Shown piece after piece: positions 8,931 to 17,043 of a DNA stretch of 64,000 nucleotides; positions within the stretch are counted from its first letter, which is position 1; every line of letters begins with the position of its first letter. Below the pieces are notes generated by a model. It was not told where the DNA came from and did not search any database. It was given only the letters and a program-made list of their open reading frames with translations. The stretch spans positions 188,922-252,921 of the forward strand of contig NZ_BMRN01000006.1 in the NCBI RefSeq assembly GCF_014648655.1, given 5' to 3'. This DNA comes from Streptomyces atratus (GTDB lineage Bacteria > Actinomycetota > Actinomycetes > Streptomycetales > Streptomycetaceae). The translations under genes and the position numbers were made by a program.

Positions 8931-9275
8931 ATGGCGGAGCACAGCGAGCAGGCGTGTCAGCGCGTCGACGTGGGCATCACCCGCGTCTTCGAGCTGTTCG
9001 GCAAGCGTTGGACGGGGCCGATCGTCTCGGTGCTGATGCGGCAGCCGGTGCACTTCGCGGACCTGCGGCGGGCGATTCCGGGCATCAGTGAGCGCATGCT
9101 CTCGGACCGGCTTTCCGAGCTGGGTGCGGCCGGGCTGGTTGTCCGCGAGGTCGATGAGGGGCCACCCCTGCGGGTTTCGTACCGCTTGACCCGGGCCGGC
9201 GCCGCGATGGAGCCCGCGCTCAAGGAGCTGGCTCACTGGTCGAAGACGTACCTGACCTCCGACGGCCCCTGCTGA
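8931..9275 (+). CDS. HxlR-family winged-helix transcriptional regulator
   Basis: The 114-aa HxlR (DUF24) regulator has the N-terminal Cys (residue 9, EQACQRVDV), which in redox-sensing members is the thiol switch. The winged helix spans about residues 20-95 (GKRWTGPIVSVLM, FADLRRAIPGISERMLSDRLSEL, VSYRLTRAG). It probably represses the divergent azoreductase gene through the repeats at 8864-8901. There is no ribosome-binding site, and a TANNNT hexamer 6 nt upstream suggests a leaderless mRNA. Redox sensing is inferred from the Cys position and the neighbour. Confidence 0.9.
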   Translation: MAEHSEQACQRVDVGITRVFELFGKRWTGPIVSVLMRQPVHFADLRRAIPGISERMLSDRLSELGAAGLVVREVDEGPPLRVSYRLTRAGAAMEPALKELAHWSKTYLTSDGPC

Positions 9276-9365
9276 CGCGTGCCGGATACCGCGGGCGGGT
9301 GGGGGTCTGAGGATGCGTCCTGGCCGTCGCGCCGGTTGTAGCGGGCCGGAGGATGTTCTGCCGGG

Positions 9366-9836
9366 TCAGGCCTTCGGCGTCTGCGGGGAGGTCGTGCTCG
9401 TGTCGCCCGCCGCGTTGTAGCGCAGCAGGTACTCCGCGAAGCCGGCGAGGTCGTCCGCCGTCCAGTCCGCGAGGCGCTCCTGGTAGGCGGAGCGGCGGCT
9501 GGCTTGTGTTGATGCGAGCGCTTGGGTTCCGGCCTCGGTGGGGTGCAGCACCTGGATGCGGTGGTCGTTCGGGTCCGGGTGTCGCTCGACCAGTCCCAGT
9601 TTCTCCAGGGCGCCGATCTGTCGGCTGACTGTCGATTTGTCCAGCATGTAGTGCGCGGCCAGATCCGTTGCGCGGCAGCCGTGCCGGTCGTCGATGTGCG
9701 CCAGCAGCGTGTACGAGACCAGGGGTAGCTCTGGATGGAGGCGGGCCGCCGCGGCGCGCGCGCGGCGCGCGAAGGCGGTCAGTTCGCGCTGGATGACATC
9801 CAGTGATTCTTGGCGTTCTCCGGGGGTGCCTGGCAC
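9366..9836 (-). CDS. MarR-family transcriptional regulator
   Basis: The 156-aa winged-helix protein has a MarR core: LVSYTLLAHIDDRHG, CRATDLAAHYMLDKSTVSRQI (recognition helix), LEKLGLVERHPDPNDHR (wing) and a C-terminal dimerisation helix. It is divergent from a membrane transporter-like gene. Two 15-bp palindromes lie between them, so it is likely a repressor of that exporter and of itself. The ligand is unknown. Confidence 0.9.
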   Translation of the reverse strand: MPGTPGERQESLDVIQRELTAFARRARAAAARLHPELPLVSYTLLAHIDDRHGCRATDLAAHYMLDKSTVSRQIGALEKLGLVERHPDPNDHRIQVLHPTEAGTQALASTQASRRSAYQERLADWTADDLAGFAEYLLRYNAAGDTSTTSPQTPKA

Positions 9837-9872
9837 TGCTCCGCCTTCCTCTTCGCCTTCCTCGGGATTTCA

Positions 9873-9911
9873 GTTGTATAGTACAACGAGTTAGGAGTTG
9901 TAAAAGCCAAC
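9873..9911. promoter_or_regulatory. Paired MarR operator-like boxes
   Basis: Box 1 is GTTGTA-TAG-TACAAC (9873-9887), a perfect palindrome. Box 2 is GTTGTA-AAA-GCCAAC (9897-9911), the same half-site and spacing with two changes. Their centres are 24 bp apart, between the divergent MarR and membrane-protein genes and immediately upstream of the latter's ribosome-binding site. Confidence 0.78.
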
Positions 9912-9928
9912 TATTTGGAGTGTTCCGT

Positions 9929-11074
9929 ATGTCGTCAGGCCCGAGCGCCGCCGCCGGCTCCACCGCCGCCGCTCTGCGTCATGTGCTGAGCCATCTCGTC
10001 ACGCCGCTGCTGATGTGCATCGGCATGGGGCTTGCCTACCTCGGGGCGTTCCACGCTCCTGAGCCGCACGATCTGCGGGTGGACGTGGTCGGGTCGGGGC
10101 CGAGAGCGCAGGTGCTCGCGCAGACGCTGCAGGACAAGGGTGACGGGGCGCTGAGTGTGCGCACGGTCCCCGATCGCGCGACGGCCGTGAACCACCTCAG
10201 GACGCAGGCGAGTTACGGTGCCTACCTGCCGGGGAAGCACCCCGAGCTGCTGGTGGCCGGCGCGTCATCGGACACCAGCGCCACGGTGGTCGAAAAGGTC
10301 TTCACCAAGGTTGCGGCCGCGGAGGGGGACCCGCTGAAGGTGACGGACACGGCACCGACCGCTGACGGCGATCCGACCGGTCAGGGCATCTTCTTCCTGC
10401 TGGTCGCGGTGAGTATCGGCTCGTACGCATCGGTCGCGGTGATCGGTGGTGCGGGCGCGGTGCTGGCGCTGCGGATCCGGGCCGTTCTGACGGTTGCCGC
10501 GTCCCTGGCAGTGAGCCTGATCGGAGCGGTCCTCGCCGGTCCGCTGTTCGGTCTCGTGGACCACGGGCTCGGCGGTCTCTGGGCGATGGCCTGGCTCTAC
10601 TCGCTGGGCATTCTGCTGATCGGCGTCGGGCTGCACACCTTCCTCAAGCGGTGGACGACGCTCTGCGTGATGGTGCTCTTCGTGATGCTCAACTTCACCA
10701 GCTCCGGCGGCATCTTCCGGCCCGAGCTGCAGCCCGGCTTCTTCGGTGCGCTGCACTCCTTCTGGAACGGTGCAGGCTTCGTCGAGGGTGTACGCAGCCA
10801 TGTGTACTTCGGCGGACACGCGCTCGGCCGGCATGTGCTGGTGCTCGCGCTCTGGTTCGTGGTGGGCCTGGCAGTGATGGGTGCGGCAGGGCTGGCCGAG
10901 GCGAAGCGGCGGAGGGCCGCCGTGGAGGCGGCTCAGGCCGGCGCCGTCGTCGGGTCCGCCGAGGCCGGGGGAGCACAGGGCCGGGGGCGGCACGTCAAGG
11001 CCGAAGCCCGGACCGAGGCGGACGACGAGGAAGACCTGGAGGAAGAACTGGAGGAGGCGGCCGTCGGCGTCTGA
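9929..11074 (+). CDS. ABC-2/YhgE-Pip-like integral membrane protein
   Basis: The 381-aa product starts at ATG 9929, set by TTTGGAG 8 nt upstream. It has one N-terminal TM helix (about 22-41), an extracytoplasmic domain of about 110 residues, and then five or six TM helices (from GIFFLLVAVSIGSYASVAVIG onward). A charged acidic tail follows (DDEEDLEEELEE). This topology resembles ABC-2 permeases and YhgE/Pip exporters, but no ATPase gene adjoins. It is probably a MarR-controlled efflux component. The substrate cannot be read from sequence, and the family assignment is tentative. Confidence 0.72.
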   Translation: MSSGPSAAAGSTAAALRHVLSHLVTPLLMCIGMGLAYLGAFHAPEPHDLRVDVVGSGPRAQVLAQTLQDKGDGALSVRTVPDRATAVNHLRTQASYGAYLPGKHPELLVAGASSDTSATVVEKVFTKVAAAEGDPLKVTDTAPTADGDPTGQGIFFLLVAVSIGSYASVAVIGGAGAVLALRIRAVLTVAASLAVSLIGAVLAGPLFGLVDHGLGGLWAMAWLYSLGILLIGVGLHTFLKRWTTLCVMVLFVMLNFTSSGGIFRPELQPGFFGALHSFWNGAGFVEGVRSHVYFGGHALGRHVLVLALWFVVGLAVMGAAGLAEAKRRRAAVEAAQAGAVVGSAEAGGAQGRGRHVKAEARTEADDEEDLEEELEEAAVGV

Positions 11075-11087
11075 CCAGGACAGAGTG

Positions 11088-11119
11088 TTGTCCACAGGCC
11101 GTGAGGTCGGTTTTCCACA
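11088..11119. other. DnaA-box-like 9-mers
   Basis: TTGTCCACA (11088-11096) matches the Streptomyces DnaA-box consensus exactly. TTTTCCACA (11111-11119) is a one-mismatch copy 23 bp later. Both lie in the 148-bp gap between the membrane protein and DUF2252 genes. Confidence 0.55.
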
Positions 11120-11222
11120 GGGGCAGACGGCTTTCGGCGGACGGCGGTACCTTCGTCGCAATTGATCTGCGACAGGGCATGGGGCCGGGAGCGCAGGGCG
11201 AAGGTGGGGGAGGCTGCGCGCC

Positions 11223-12674
11223 ATGGGCGAAATCGAAGCGACAGTGCCGGTTCAGCGGGCTGTGACAGATGATCCGCGCATTCCGGTCGTGCCCGGATTC
11301 GCGCGTCGGGCGACTGTGATGGGCAAGGGTGCGCCGCAGTCGCCCAGGGGGGCGGGCAAGGCGCTGCGGGAGAGGGTGCCCAGGGCCTCTCACTCCGCCC
11401 TTGATCTTCCGGCCGGGCGGCCCGATGCCGTGCAGGCGGTCGAGGAGTCGAGCCGGGGCAGGGTGCCCGGTCTCGCCCCGATCCGGGTGGGGCGGATGGC
11501 GGCCACACCGTTCGCGTTTCTGCGTGGCTCGGCCGGGCTGATGGCCCATGACCTGGTGGGCACGCCGCTCAGCGGGGTGGGCGCCCAACTCTGCGGCGAT
11601 GCGCACGCGGCCAATTTCGGGCTGTACGGCGATGCGCGGGGCAGCCTGGTCATCGATCTGAACGATTTCGACGAGACCGTGTTCGGCCCCTGGGAATGGG
11701 ACCTCAAGCGTCTCGCCACTTCTCTCGTGCTCGCCGGACGCGAGGCAGGAGCGGACGAGGACACCTGCCGCCAGGGCGCATACGACACGGTGGGCGCATA
11801 CCGGCGGACGATGCGGCTGCTGGCCAGACTGCCCGCGCTCGATGCCTGGAACGCCATCGCGGACGAGGAGCTGGTCTCGCACGCGGATGCGCGGGATCTG
11901 CTCGGCACCCTGGAGCGGGTCTCGGAGAAGGCCCGTAACAACACCAGCGCCCGCTTCGCTGCCAAGTCCACCGAGGATTCCGGGGACGGTGGACGCCGCT
12001 TCATAGACGCGCCGCCGGTGCTGCGGCGGGTGCCGGACGAGGAGGCCGCGGCCGTGGCGGCAGGACTCGGCGACTATCTGGGCACGATCTCGGAGGACCG
12101 GGTACCGCTCCTCGCCAGATACGCGATCCACGACGTGGCGTTCCGGGTGGTCGGCACGGGGAGCGTCGGCACCCGGTCGTACGTGGTGCTCTTGCTCGAT
12201 CACCGTGGCGAGCCTTTGGTACTGCAGGTGAAGGAGGCACGGCCGTCCGTGCTGGCGCCCTACCTCCCGGCTGTCGGGTTCGATGTGGCGGCGGTGGCGC
12301 ACGAGGGGCGCCGTGTGGTGCTCGGGCAGAAGCGGATGCAGGTTGTCAGCGACATTCTTTTGGGTTGGGCCACCGTCGACGGGCGCCCGTTCCAGGTGCG
12401 GCAGTTCAGGAACCGCAAGGGCAGTGTGGACCCGGCAGCACTGGCAGCCGACCAGGTCGACGACTACGGCCGGATGACCGGGGCGCTGTTGGCCAGGGCC
12501 CATGCGCACAGCGCCGACCCGCGGCTGATCGCGGGCTACTGCGGCAAGAACGAGGAGCTGGACGAGGCGGTGGCGGCGTTCGCGGTGACGTACGCGGACC
12601 GTACTGAGGCGGACCACGCGGAGCTGGTGCGGGCCATCGGTTCGGGGCGGATAGCCGCCGAACCGGGCGTGTGA
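11223..12674 (+). CDS. DUF2252 family protein
   Basis: The 483-aa protein matches the DUF2252 family, which has a kinase-like (APH-type) fold of unsettled function. Characteristic segments are FLRGSAGLMAHDL, LCGDAHAANFGLYGD (a Brenner-like HGDxHxxN variant), LNDFDETVFGPWEWDLKRLA and QFRNRKGSVD. The start at 11223 gives the usual family length. It overlaps by 4 bases a possible GTG start of the next ORF at 12671, but I place that gene's start further downstream. No functional claim beyond the family. Confidence 0.85.
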   Translation: MGEIEATVPVQRAVTDDPRIPVVPGFARRATVMGKGAPQSPRGAGKALRERVPRASHSALDLPAGRPDAVQAVEESSRGRVPGLAPIRVGRMAATPFAFLRGSAGLMAHDLVGTPLSGVGAQLCGDAHAANFGLYGDARGSLVIDLNDFDETVFGPWEWDLKRLATSLVLAGREAGADEDTCRQGAYDTVGAYRRTMRLLARLPALDAWNAIADEELVSHADARDLLGTLERVSEKARNNTSARFAAKSTEDSGDGGRRFIDAPPVLRRVPDEEAAAVAAGLGDYLGTISEDRVPLLARYAIHDVAFRVVGTGSVGTRSYVVLLLDHRGEPLVLQVKEARPSVLAPYLPAVGFDVAAVAHEGRRVVLGQKRMQVVSDILLGWATVDGRPFQVRQFRNRKGSVDPAALAADQVDDYGRMTGALLARAHAHSADPRLIAGYCGKNEELDEAVAAFAVTYADRTEADHAELVRAIGSGRIAAEPGV

Positions 12675-12721
12675 GGGGGCATTGGGCCGACCGCGCGTCC
12701 GCGGGGCGTGGACGGTGGCCA

Positions 12722-12727
12722 TACGCT
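12722..12727 (+). promoter_or_regulatory. Putative -10 hexamer, leaderless start
   Basis: TACGCT ends 6 nt before GTG 12734. The surrounding string CATACGCT-3 nt-CGGGTGA recurs before the SpoU methylase gene at 21157. Confidence 0.5.
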
Positions 12728-12733
12728 GGACGG

Positions 12734-13690
12734 GTGACCCACGAAGCCGCCGGGGTGTCGACCACCCGGAACGACGATGACCGGCAGGAAAACGACCGGC
12801 AGCACGAGCAGCACGGAGGGCCGGCCGGTGCCGATGCTGGTGCCGGTTCGGAAGCCGACGCTGCCGCTGGGACTGACGACAGTACTGGCGGCGCTGCCGA
12901 TGGAACTGCTGAGGGAGCCCGGCCCGAGGCTCGGCTCGCCAAGGCTGTGCGGGTGGCGGAGCAGGCGCTGATCGAGTTCGAGATCGCGGTGGAGACCTTC
13001 CGGGTCGAGGTCGAGAACTTCTCCAGGTTGCACCACCAGAGGCTCGGGCCGATGTACACCCGCCTCGATGAGCTCGATGCGCAGATCGCGGAGGCCCGGG
13101 CCGCCAGGACCGGTGACCCCGAAGACCTCCGCAAGGCGCAGGAGGCCCGGGCGATCGTGATGCCGATGCCGGGCATCGACGAGCTGTTCCACGACTGGAT
13201 CGACTCCGACGGGCTGTCCCCCGAGGCGGCGGCGATGCTGACCGAGCAGCCGGTCCGGCCGCCCAAGCGGGTCCGGCCGACCGAGGAGGCACGCAAGCTG
13301 TACCGCGAGCTGGCGCGCAAGGCCCACCCGGACCTGGCGCAGGACGAGACGGAGCGGGCACGCCGGGAGGAATTCATCACCCGCGTCAACGCTGCTTATG
13401 GGCGAGGGGACGAGGCGCTGCTGATGGAGCTGGCGCAGGAGTGGGCGGCGGGGCCGGAGGTGCCGGAGGCGGAGCTCAGCGAGAGCGAGGAGCTCTATGC
13501 CCGGCTGAACTGGCTGACCCAGCGCAAGGAACTCCTGACGGTGCTCGCCCAGGAGCTCGAGGAGAGCGCGATCGGGGCCATGCTGCGGATGGCGCCCGAC
13601 GATCCGGACCGGCTGCTCGACGAGATCGCCGATCAGCTGCTGGGCGAGGTCGCTCAGCGTGAGGCGGAGCTGGCGGGTCTGGTGCAGTAG
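12734..13690 (+). CDS. J-domain-like (DnaJ-type) protein
   Basis: The 318-aa product has an N-terminal low-complexity region and a coiled-coil-like middle (VRVAEQALIEFEIAVETFRV onward). A J-domain-like segment follows at about residues 185-235 (EEARKLYRELARKAHPDLAQ...FITRVNAAYGRGD), retaining the HPD tripeptide (AHPDLA). A co-chaperone role is therefore possible, but the substrate is unknown. GTG 12734 is preferred because of the TANNNT hexamer with 6-nt spacing. The alternative GTG 12671 would overlap the DUF2252 stop (GTGA) and add 21 unstructured residues. Confidence 0.75.
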   Translation: MTHEAAGVSTTRNDDDRQENDRQHEQHGGPAGADAGAGSEADAAAGTDDSTGGAADGTAEGARPEARLAKAVRVAEQALIEFEIAVETFRVEVENFSRLHHQRLGPMYTRLDELDAQIAEARAARTGDPEDLRKAQEARAIVMPMPGIDELFHDWIDSDGLSPEAAAMLTEQPVRPPKRVRPTEEARKLYRELARKAHPDLAQDETERARREEFITRVNAAYGRGDEALLMELAQEWAAGPEVPEAELSESEELYARLNWLTQRKELLTVLAQELEESAIGAMLRMAPDDPDRLLDEIADQLLGEVAQREAELAGLVQ

Positions 13691-13736
13691 CGTTCCCGGT
13701 GACTCTGGAGCGTACGTACGAGAGAAGGCATGACCC

Positions 13737-14081
13737 ATGAATTTCGCCCCGCTGCCCTCGGTGGATGTCGCGGCGGTTCCGTCGGACGGCTTTGTGCTGG
13801 ACGTCCGGGAGAACGACGAATGGGCGGCCGGGCATGTCGCAGGCGCCCTGCACATTCCGATGAGTGACTTCGTGGGCCGTTTCGGTGAGCTGACCGAAGC
13901 TGCCGAGGACGGTCGGCGCGTGCATGTGATGTGCCGGGTCGGTGGCCGGTCCGCCCAGGTCACCCAGTATCTGGTGCAGCAGGGCATCGATGCTGTGAAC
14001 ATCGATGGCGGGTTGCTCGCCTGGGACGGTGCCGGACGCCCGATGGTCACCGACAACGGCAACCCGGCTTTCGTGCTCTGA
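13737..14081 (+). CDS. Rhodanese-like domain sulfurtransferase
   Basis: Single-domain rhodanese (114 aa) that transfers sulfane sulfur or acts in thiol metabolism. The active-site loop CRVGGRS, with the catalytic Cys and a GGRS cradle, follows a normal LDVRENDEWAAGHVAGALHIP core. ATG 13737 has an upstream GAGAGAAGG. It follows the J-domain gene by 46 bp on the same strand and converges on the acyl-CoA dehydrogenase gene. Confidence 0.92.
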   Translation: MNFAPLPSVDVAAVPSDGFVLDVRENDEWAAGHVAGALHIPMSDFVGRFGELTEAAEDGRRVHVMCRVGGRSAQVTQYLVQQGIDAVNIDGGLLAWDGAGRPMVTDNGNPAFVL

Positions 14082-14089
14082 GATCGGGA

Positions 14090-14132
14090 CCGCTCGGCTG
14101 CCGGAGTGCCGGGCTGCTGGAGTGCCGAGCGG
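14090..14132. terminator. Hairpin between convergent rhodanese and acyl-CoA dehydrogenase genes
   Basis: 9-bp arms CCGCTCGGC (14090-14098) and GCCGAGCGG (14124-14132) flank a GC-rich loop, in the only gap between convergent stops. Probably a bidirectional terminator. Confidence 0.5.
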
Positions 14133-14167
14133 ACGCTCGACCTGTGTTGTCCGAGGCCTGGCCGGTG

Positions 14168-15364
14168 TCAGCTGAGGAGGTGCGCGGCCAGTAGGTCGCC
14201 CAGCGCCTCCTCGTGTGCCGCCGCCGGGCCGAGGGAGAGCTCGACCTGCTTCGCCCAGGCATGAAAGCGGTGCAGCGGGTAGTCGGTGTCCGCGCCGAAG
14301 CCGCCGTGCAGATGCTGTGCCGTCTGCACGACCCGGCGGACACCGTCGGACGCCCAGATCTTCGCTACGGCAATGTCGCCCTCAGCGGGAAGCGCACCGC
14401 CGGCCCCGGTGGAGATCCGCCAGGCCGCCTGCCAGAGCGTCACTTCCATGGCCCTCAGGTCGATGTAACGGTCCGCGGCCTGTACGGCGACGGACTGGAA
14501 GGTCGCGACGGGAAAGCCGAACTGCTCGCGCTTGCCGGTGTATTCGCTCGTCATGGTCAGCACAGCCTCGCCCAGGCCCAGCGCGAGCGCGCACGTCCCG
14601 GTGATGAGCAGGGCGCGCAACCACTCCCAGGCCCCGACGGTGTCGATCAGCGCACGGCTGTCGATCCGTACCGAATCCAGCCGGACCTCGGCGAACAGCT
14701 CACCGTTGGTGGAGACCTGTTCGGCGAGAGTGACGCCGTCGTGGGTGGACCGGATCAGGGCCACAACGGCCCGGCCCTCGCCCGTGTGGGCAGGGACCGC
14801 GATCCAGTCCGCGGCCTGTGCCCACGGCACCCCTGACTGCACCCCGTCGAGTACCCAGCCCGCAGCATCACCGTCGGCGTCGTCGGGGGCGTTGCCAGGC
14901 CCCTCGCCAGGCCGGTTGCCCGCGGGGGCTTCCCGGCGGGCGGTGACAGCGAGCTCGGCCGGATCGTGGCCGGTGCGGCCGTTGGCCCCGACGGTGAGTA
15001 CCAGCTCGCCCCGGCCGACCCGGGGCAGCAGCTCGACGGCCAGCCCCGCGTCGCCGTAGCGCTGGAGCGCCATCGCGACCACGCACGTCTCCAGCAGCGG
15101 CACCCGCGCAAGTACCTTGGCGGACTCACGCAGCACCAGACAGAGCGCGACGAGATCGAGCCCGGCCCCGCCATGCTCCGGCGACAGCGTCAGACTCAAT
15201 AGGTCGCCTGCGGCGAGCCCTGCCCACAGAGGCCGGTCGATGTCCTCGGCCACCGCTCCCGGTACGAGAGCGGGGCTGGGCACCCCGTCGGGCGCAGCGC
15301 CCGAGAAGACTGCTCTCGCTGCCTCAATGGCTGCCTGCTGTTCCTCGGTGAAGGTGAAGTCCAC
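14168..15364 (-). CDS. Acyl-CoA dehydrogenase family protein
   Basis: FAD-dependent acyl-CoA dehydrogenase (398 aa, GTG start) with the family N-terminus (MDFTFTEEQQAAIEAARAVF), a middle beta domain and a C-terminal helical domain (TGKREQFGFPVATFQSV, HLHGGFGADTDYPLHRF). It resembles the FadE paralogues that form heteromeric ring- or side-chain dehydrogenases rather than classical short-chain enzymes; I could not place the catalytic Glu with confidence. The region at 14880-14960 is a Gly/Pro/Asp-rich insertion. It lies downstream of paaE on the same strand, but 113 bp separate them and it has its own KstR-type palindrome. It is probably not simply part of the paa operon. Confidence 0.88.
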   Translation of the reverse strand: MDFTFTEEQQAAIEAARAVFSGAAPDGVPSPALVPGAVAEDIDRPLWAGLAAGDLLSLTLSPEHGGAGLDLVALCLVLRESAKVLARVPLLETCVVAMALQRYGDAGLAVELLPRVGRGELVLTVGANGRTGHDPAELAVTARREAPAGNRPGEGPGNAPDDADGDAAGWVLDGVQSGVPWAQAADWIAVPAHTGEGRAVVALIRSTHDGVTLAEQVSTNGELFAEVRLDSVRIDSRALIDTVGAWEWLRALLITGTCALALGLGEAVLTMTSEYTGKREQFGFPVATFQSVAVQAADRYIDLRAMEVTLWQAAWRISTGAGGALPAEGDIAVAKIWASDGVRRVVQTAQHLHGGFGADTDYPLHRFHAWAKQVELSLGPAAAHEEALGDLLAAHLLS

Positions 15365-15422
15365 TGTCCCTGGCCTCCCGTGAACCGCTGCTCCCGTACC
15401 CAGATCTGACGGATCGTCAAGA

Positions 15423-15436
15423 TAGAACAGGTTCTA
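15423..15436. promoter_or_regulatory. KstR-type operator palindrome
   Basis: TAGAACAGGTTCTA is a perfect 6-2-6 palindrome fitting the KstR consensus TNNAACNNGTTNNA. It sits 59 bp upstream of the acyl-CoA dehydrogenase start. KstR is the TetR repressor of sterol and lipid catabolism genes in actinobacteria. The regulator itself is not in this window. Confidence 0.7.
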
Positions 15437-15477
15437 CGAGAAGGGAACAGGGGGAAGGAGACGGAGAGCGGGCGCGG

Positions 15478-16536
15478 TCAGCGGTCGAAGTCGAGCTCCA
15501 CCTCCGGAGTGACGGGATGCGACTGGCACGCCAGCACATAGCCGGCGCCCGTCTCTTCGGGCTCCAGCGCGAAATTGCGGTCCATCCGTACATCGCCCGA
15601 GACCAGGAACGCCCGGCAGGTCCCGCACACACCGCCCTTGCAGGCGTACGGCGCGTCGGAGCGGCTGCGAAGCACGGTCTCCAGCAGCGATTCGCCCTCC
15701 TGTACCGGCCATGTGCCGGATCGGCCGTCCAGAGTCGCGGTGAGGCTGCTGTGCGCAGGCGTTTCGGCCCGGGTACGGGCAGGTGCGTTCGGGCCGTCGT
15801 CCACATGGAAGATTTCCTGGTGGATACGGGTCCGGTCGACGCCCAGGCCGTGCAGCGCGCGTTCGGCGGCCTGTACCAGTCCGAACGGCCCGCACAGATA
15901 CCAGCCGTCCACCTCCGGCACGGGCAGCAGCGCGGGCAGCAGCGCGGTGAGCCGGTCCCCGTCCAGCCGGCCGGAAGGGAGACCTGCCTGCTGCTCCTCC
16001 CGGGAGAGCACCGTGACCAGCTGAAACCGGTCCGGATAGCGGTCCTTGAGGTCGGCGACCTCGTCCAGGAACATCGTCGAGACCGCCGTCCGGTCGCTGC
16101 GGATCAGACAGAAACTGGCGTCGGGCTCCCGCGCCAGCAGTGTCGCCGCGATCGACAGCACCGGGGTGATCCCGCTGCCCCCGACGATCGCCGCGAAATG
16201 TCCGGCGCGGGGCGTGAGCACGAAGCGGCCCATCGGGGGCATCGACTCGATCAGGTCACCGACGGCGAGTTCCTTGAGCGCGTACGTGGAGAACACGCCT
16301 CCGTCGACGAGCCGAATGCCCACCCGTAGCGCCGGATCCGATGGTTCCTCGGTGGCCGGGGAACAGATCGAGTACGAGCGGCGGATCTCCTCGCCGTCGA
16401 CGTTGTAGCGCACATTGAGGTGTTGGCCGGGCTTGTGGCGGAAGGTCTCGCGCAGCTCGGGCGGCACGGCGAAGGTGAGGGCCACCGAATCGTCCGTGAG
16501 CCGTTCGATCGCGCGGACCCGGAGCGGATGGAACAT
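15478..16536 (-). CDS. paaE: Phenylacetyl-CoA epoxidase reductase PaaE
   Basis: Electron-transfer subunit (352 aa) of the ring-1,2-phenylacetyl-CoA epoxidase, passing electrons from NADPH via FAD and a plant-type [2Fe-2S] cluster to PaaA. The N-terminal FAD domain has RRSYSIC, the NAD domain has GGSGITPVLS, and the ferredoxin domain has Cys299, Cys304, Cys307 and Cys337 (CKGGVCGTC...ACQSHP). It is the last gene of paaABCDE, abutting the paaD stop (16537) with no gap. Confidence 0.95.
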   Translation of the reverse strand: MFHPLRVRAIERLTDDSVALTFAVPPELRETFRHKPGQHLNVRYNVDGEEIRRSYSICSPATEEPSDPALRVGIRLVDGGVFSTYALKELAVGDLIESMPPMGRFVLTPRAGHFAAIVGGSGITPVLSIAATLLAREPDASFCLIRSDRTAVSTMFLDEVADLKDRYPDRFQLVTVLSREEQQAGLPSGRLDGDRLTALLPALLPVPEVDGWYLCGPFGLVQAAERALHGLGVDRTRIHQEIFHVDDGPNAPARTRAETPAHSSLTATLDGRSGTWPVQEGESLLETVLRSRSDAPYACKGGVCGTCRAFLVSGDVRMDRNFALEPEETGAGYVLACQSHPVTPEVELDFDR

Positions 16537-17043
16537 CTACAACTCCTTGAAGTGGTCGAACGGTTCGCGGCACGTCACACAGCGGCGCAGTGCCTTGCAT
16601 GCGGTGGAGGAGAACCGGCTCAGCAGCTCCGTATCGGTCGAGCCGCAGTGCGGGCAGCGGACCGAGAGCGTGAGCGGCACCGGGCCGCCCGCGGGGGCCG
16701 TCGCATTGTGCGGGCGCGGGGGCGCGATGCCGAACTCGGCCAGCTTGCGCCGCCCTTCCGCGCTGATGTCGTTCGTGGACCAGGCAGGCGAGAGCACGGT
16801 GACCACGGAGACTTCCGGTATGCCGTGGTCGTGCAGCACCCGCTCGATGTCGACGGACATGGCCTCGATCGCCGGGCAGCCGGTGTAGGTCGGGGTGAGG
16901 CGCACCGTGACCTTGCCGGGTGCCACCACGTCCACGCCCCGGAGCACCCCCAGCTCGTCCAGGGTCAGCACGGGCAGTTCGGGATCGGGTACGGAGCCTG
17001 CCAGCCGGTGCAGCTCCTCCTCCAGGAGCGTTTCGGTCACCAT
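16537..17043 (-). CDS. paaD: PaaD, Fe-S/zinc maturation protein of phenylacetyl-CoA epoxidase
   Basis: The 168-aa product has an N-terminal MIP18/SufT-like (DUF59) domain (VPDPELPVLTLDELGVLRGV, TYTGCPAIEAM) and a C-terminal zinc-ribbon (CPHCGST...TACKALRRCVTC). The family is thought to mature the metal centres of the epoxidase. The start is ATG 17043, a 7-base overlap with paaC. GTG 17040 would give the 4-base GTGA overlap typical of this operon and cannot be excluded. Longer readings extend into paaC coding sequence and are rejected. Confidence 0.93.
   Translation of the reverse strand: MVTETLLEEELHRLAGSVPDPELPVLTLDELGVLRGVDVVAPGKVTVRLTPTYTGCPAIEAMSVDIERVLHDHGIPEVSVVTVLSPAWSTNDISAEGRRKLAEFGIAPPRPHNATAPAGGPVPLTLSVRCPHCGSTDTELLSRFSSTACKALRRCVTCREPFDHFKEL

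Noticed and set aside
11088..11119. An oriC replication origin
   Set aside because: Only two DnaA-box-like sites are present, with no dense array and no dnaA/dnaN neighbours; oriC must be outside the window.
10995..13361. 788-aa and related minus-strand ORFs
   Set aside because: Antisense to the DUF2252 and J-domain genes; Arg/Pro/Gly-rich with no recognisable domain.
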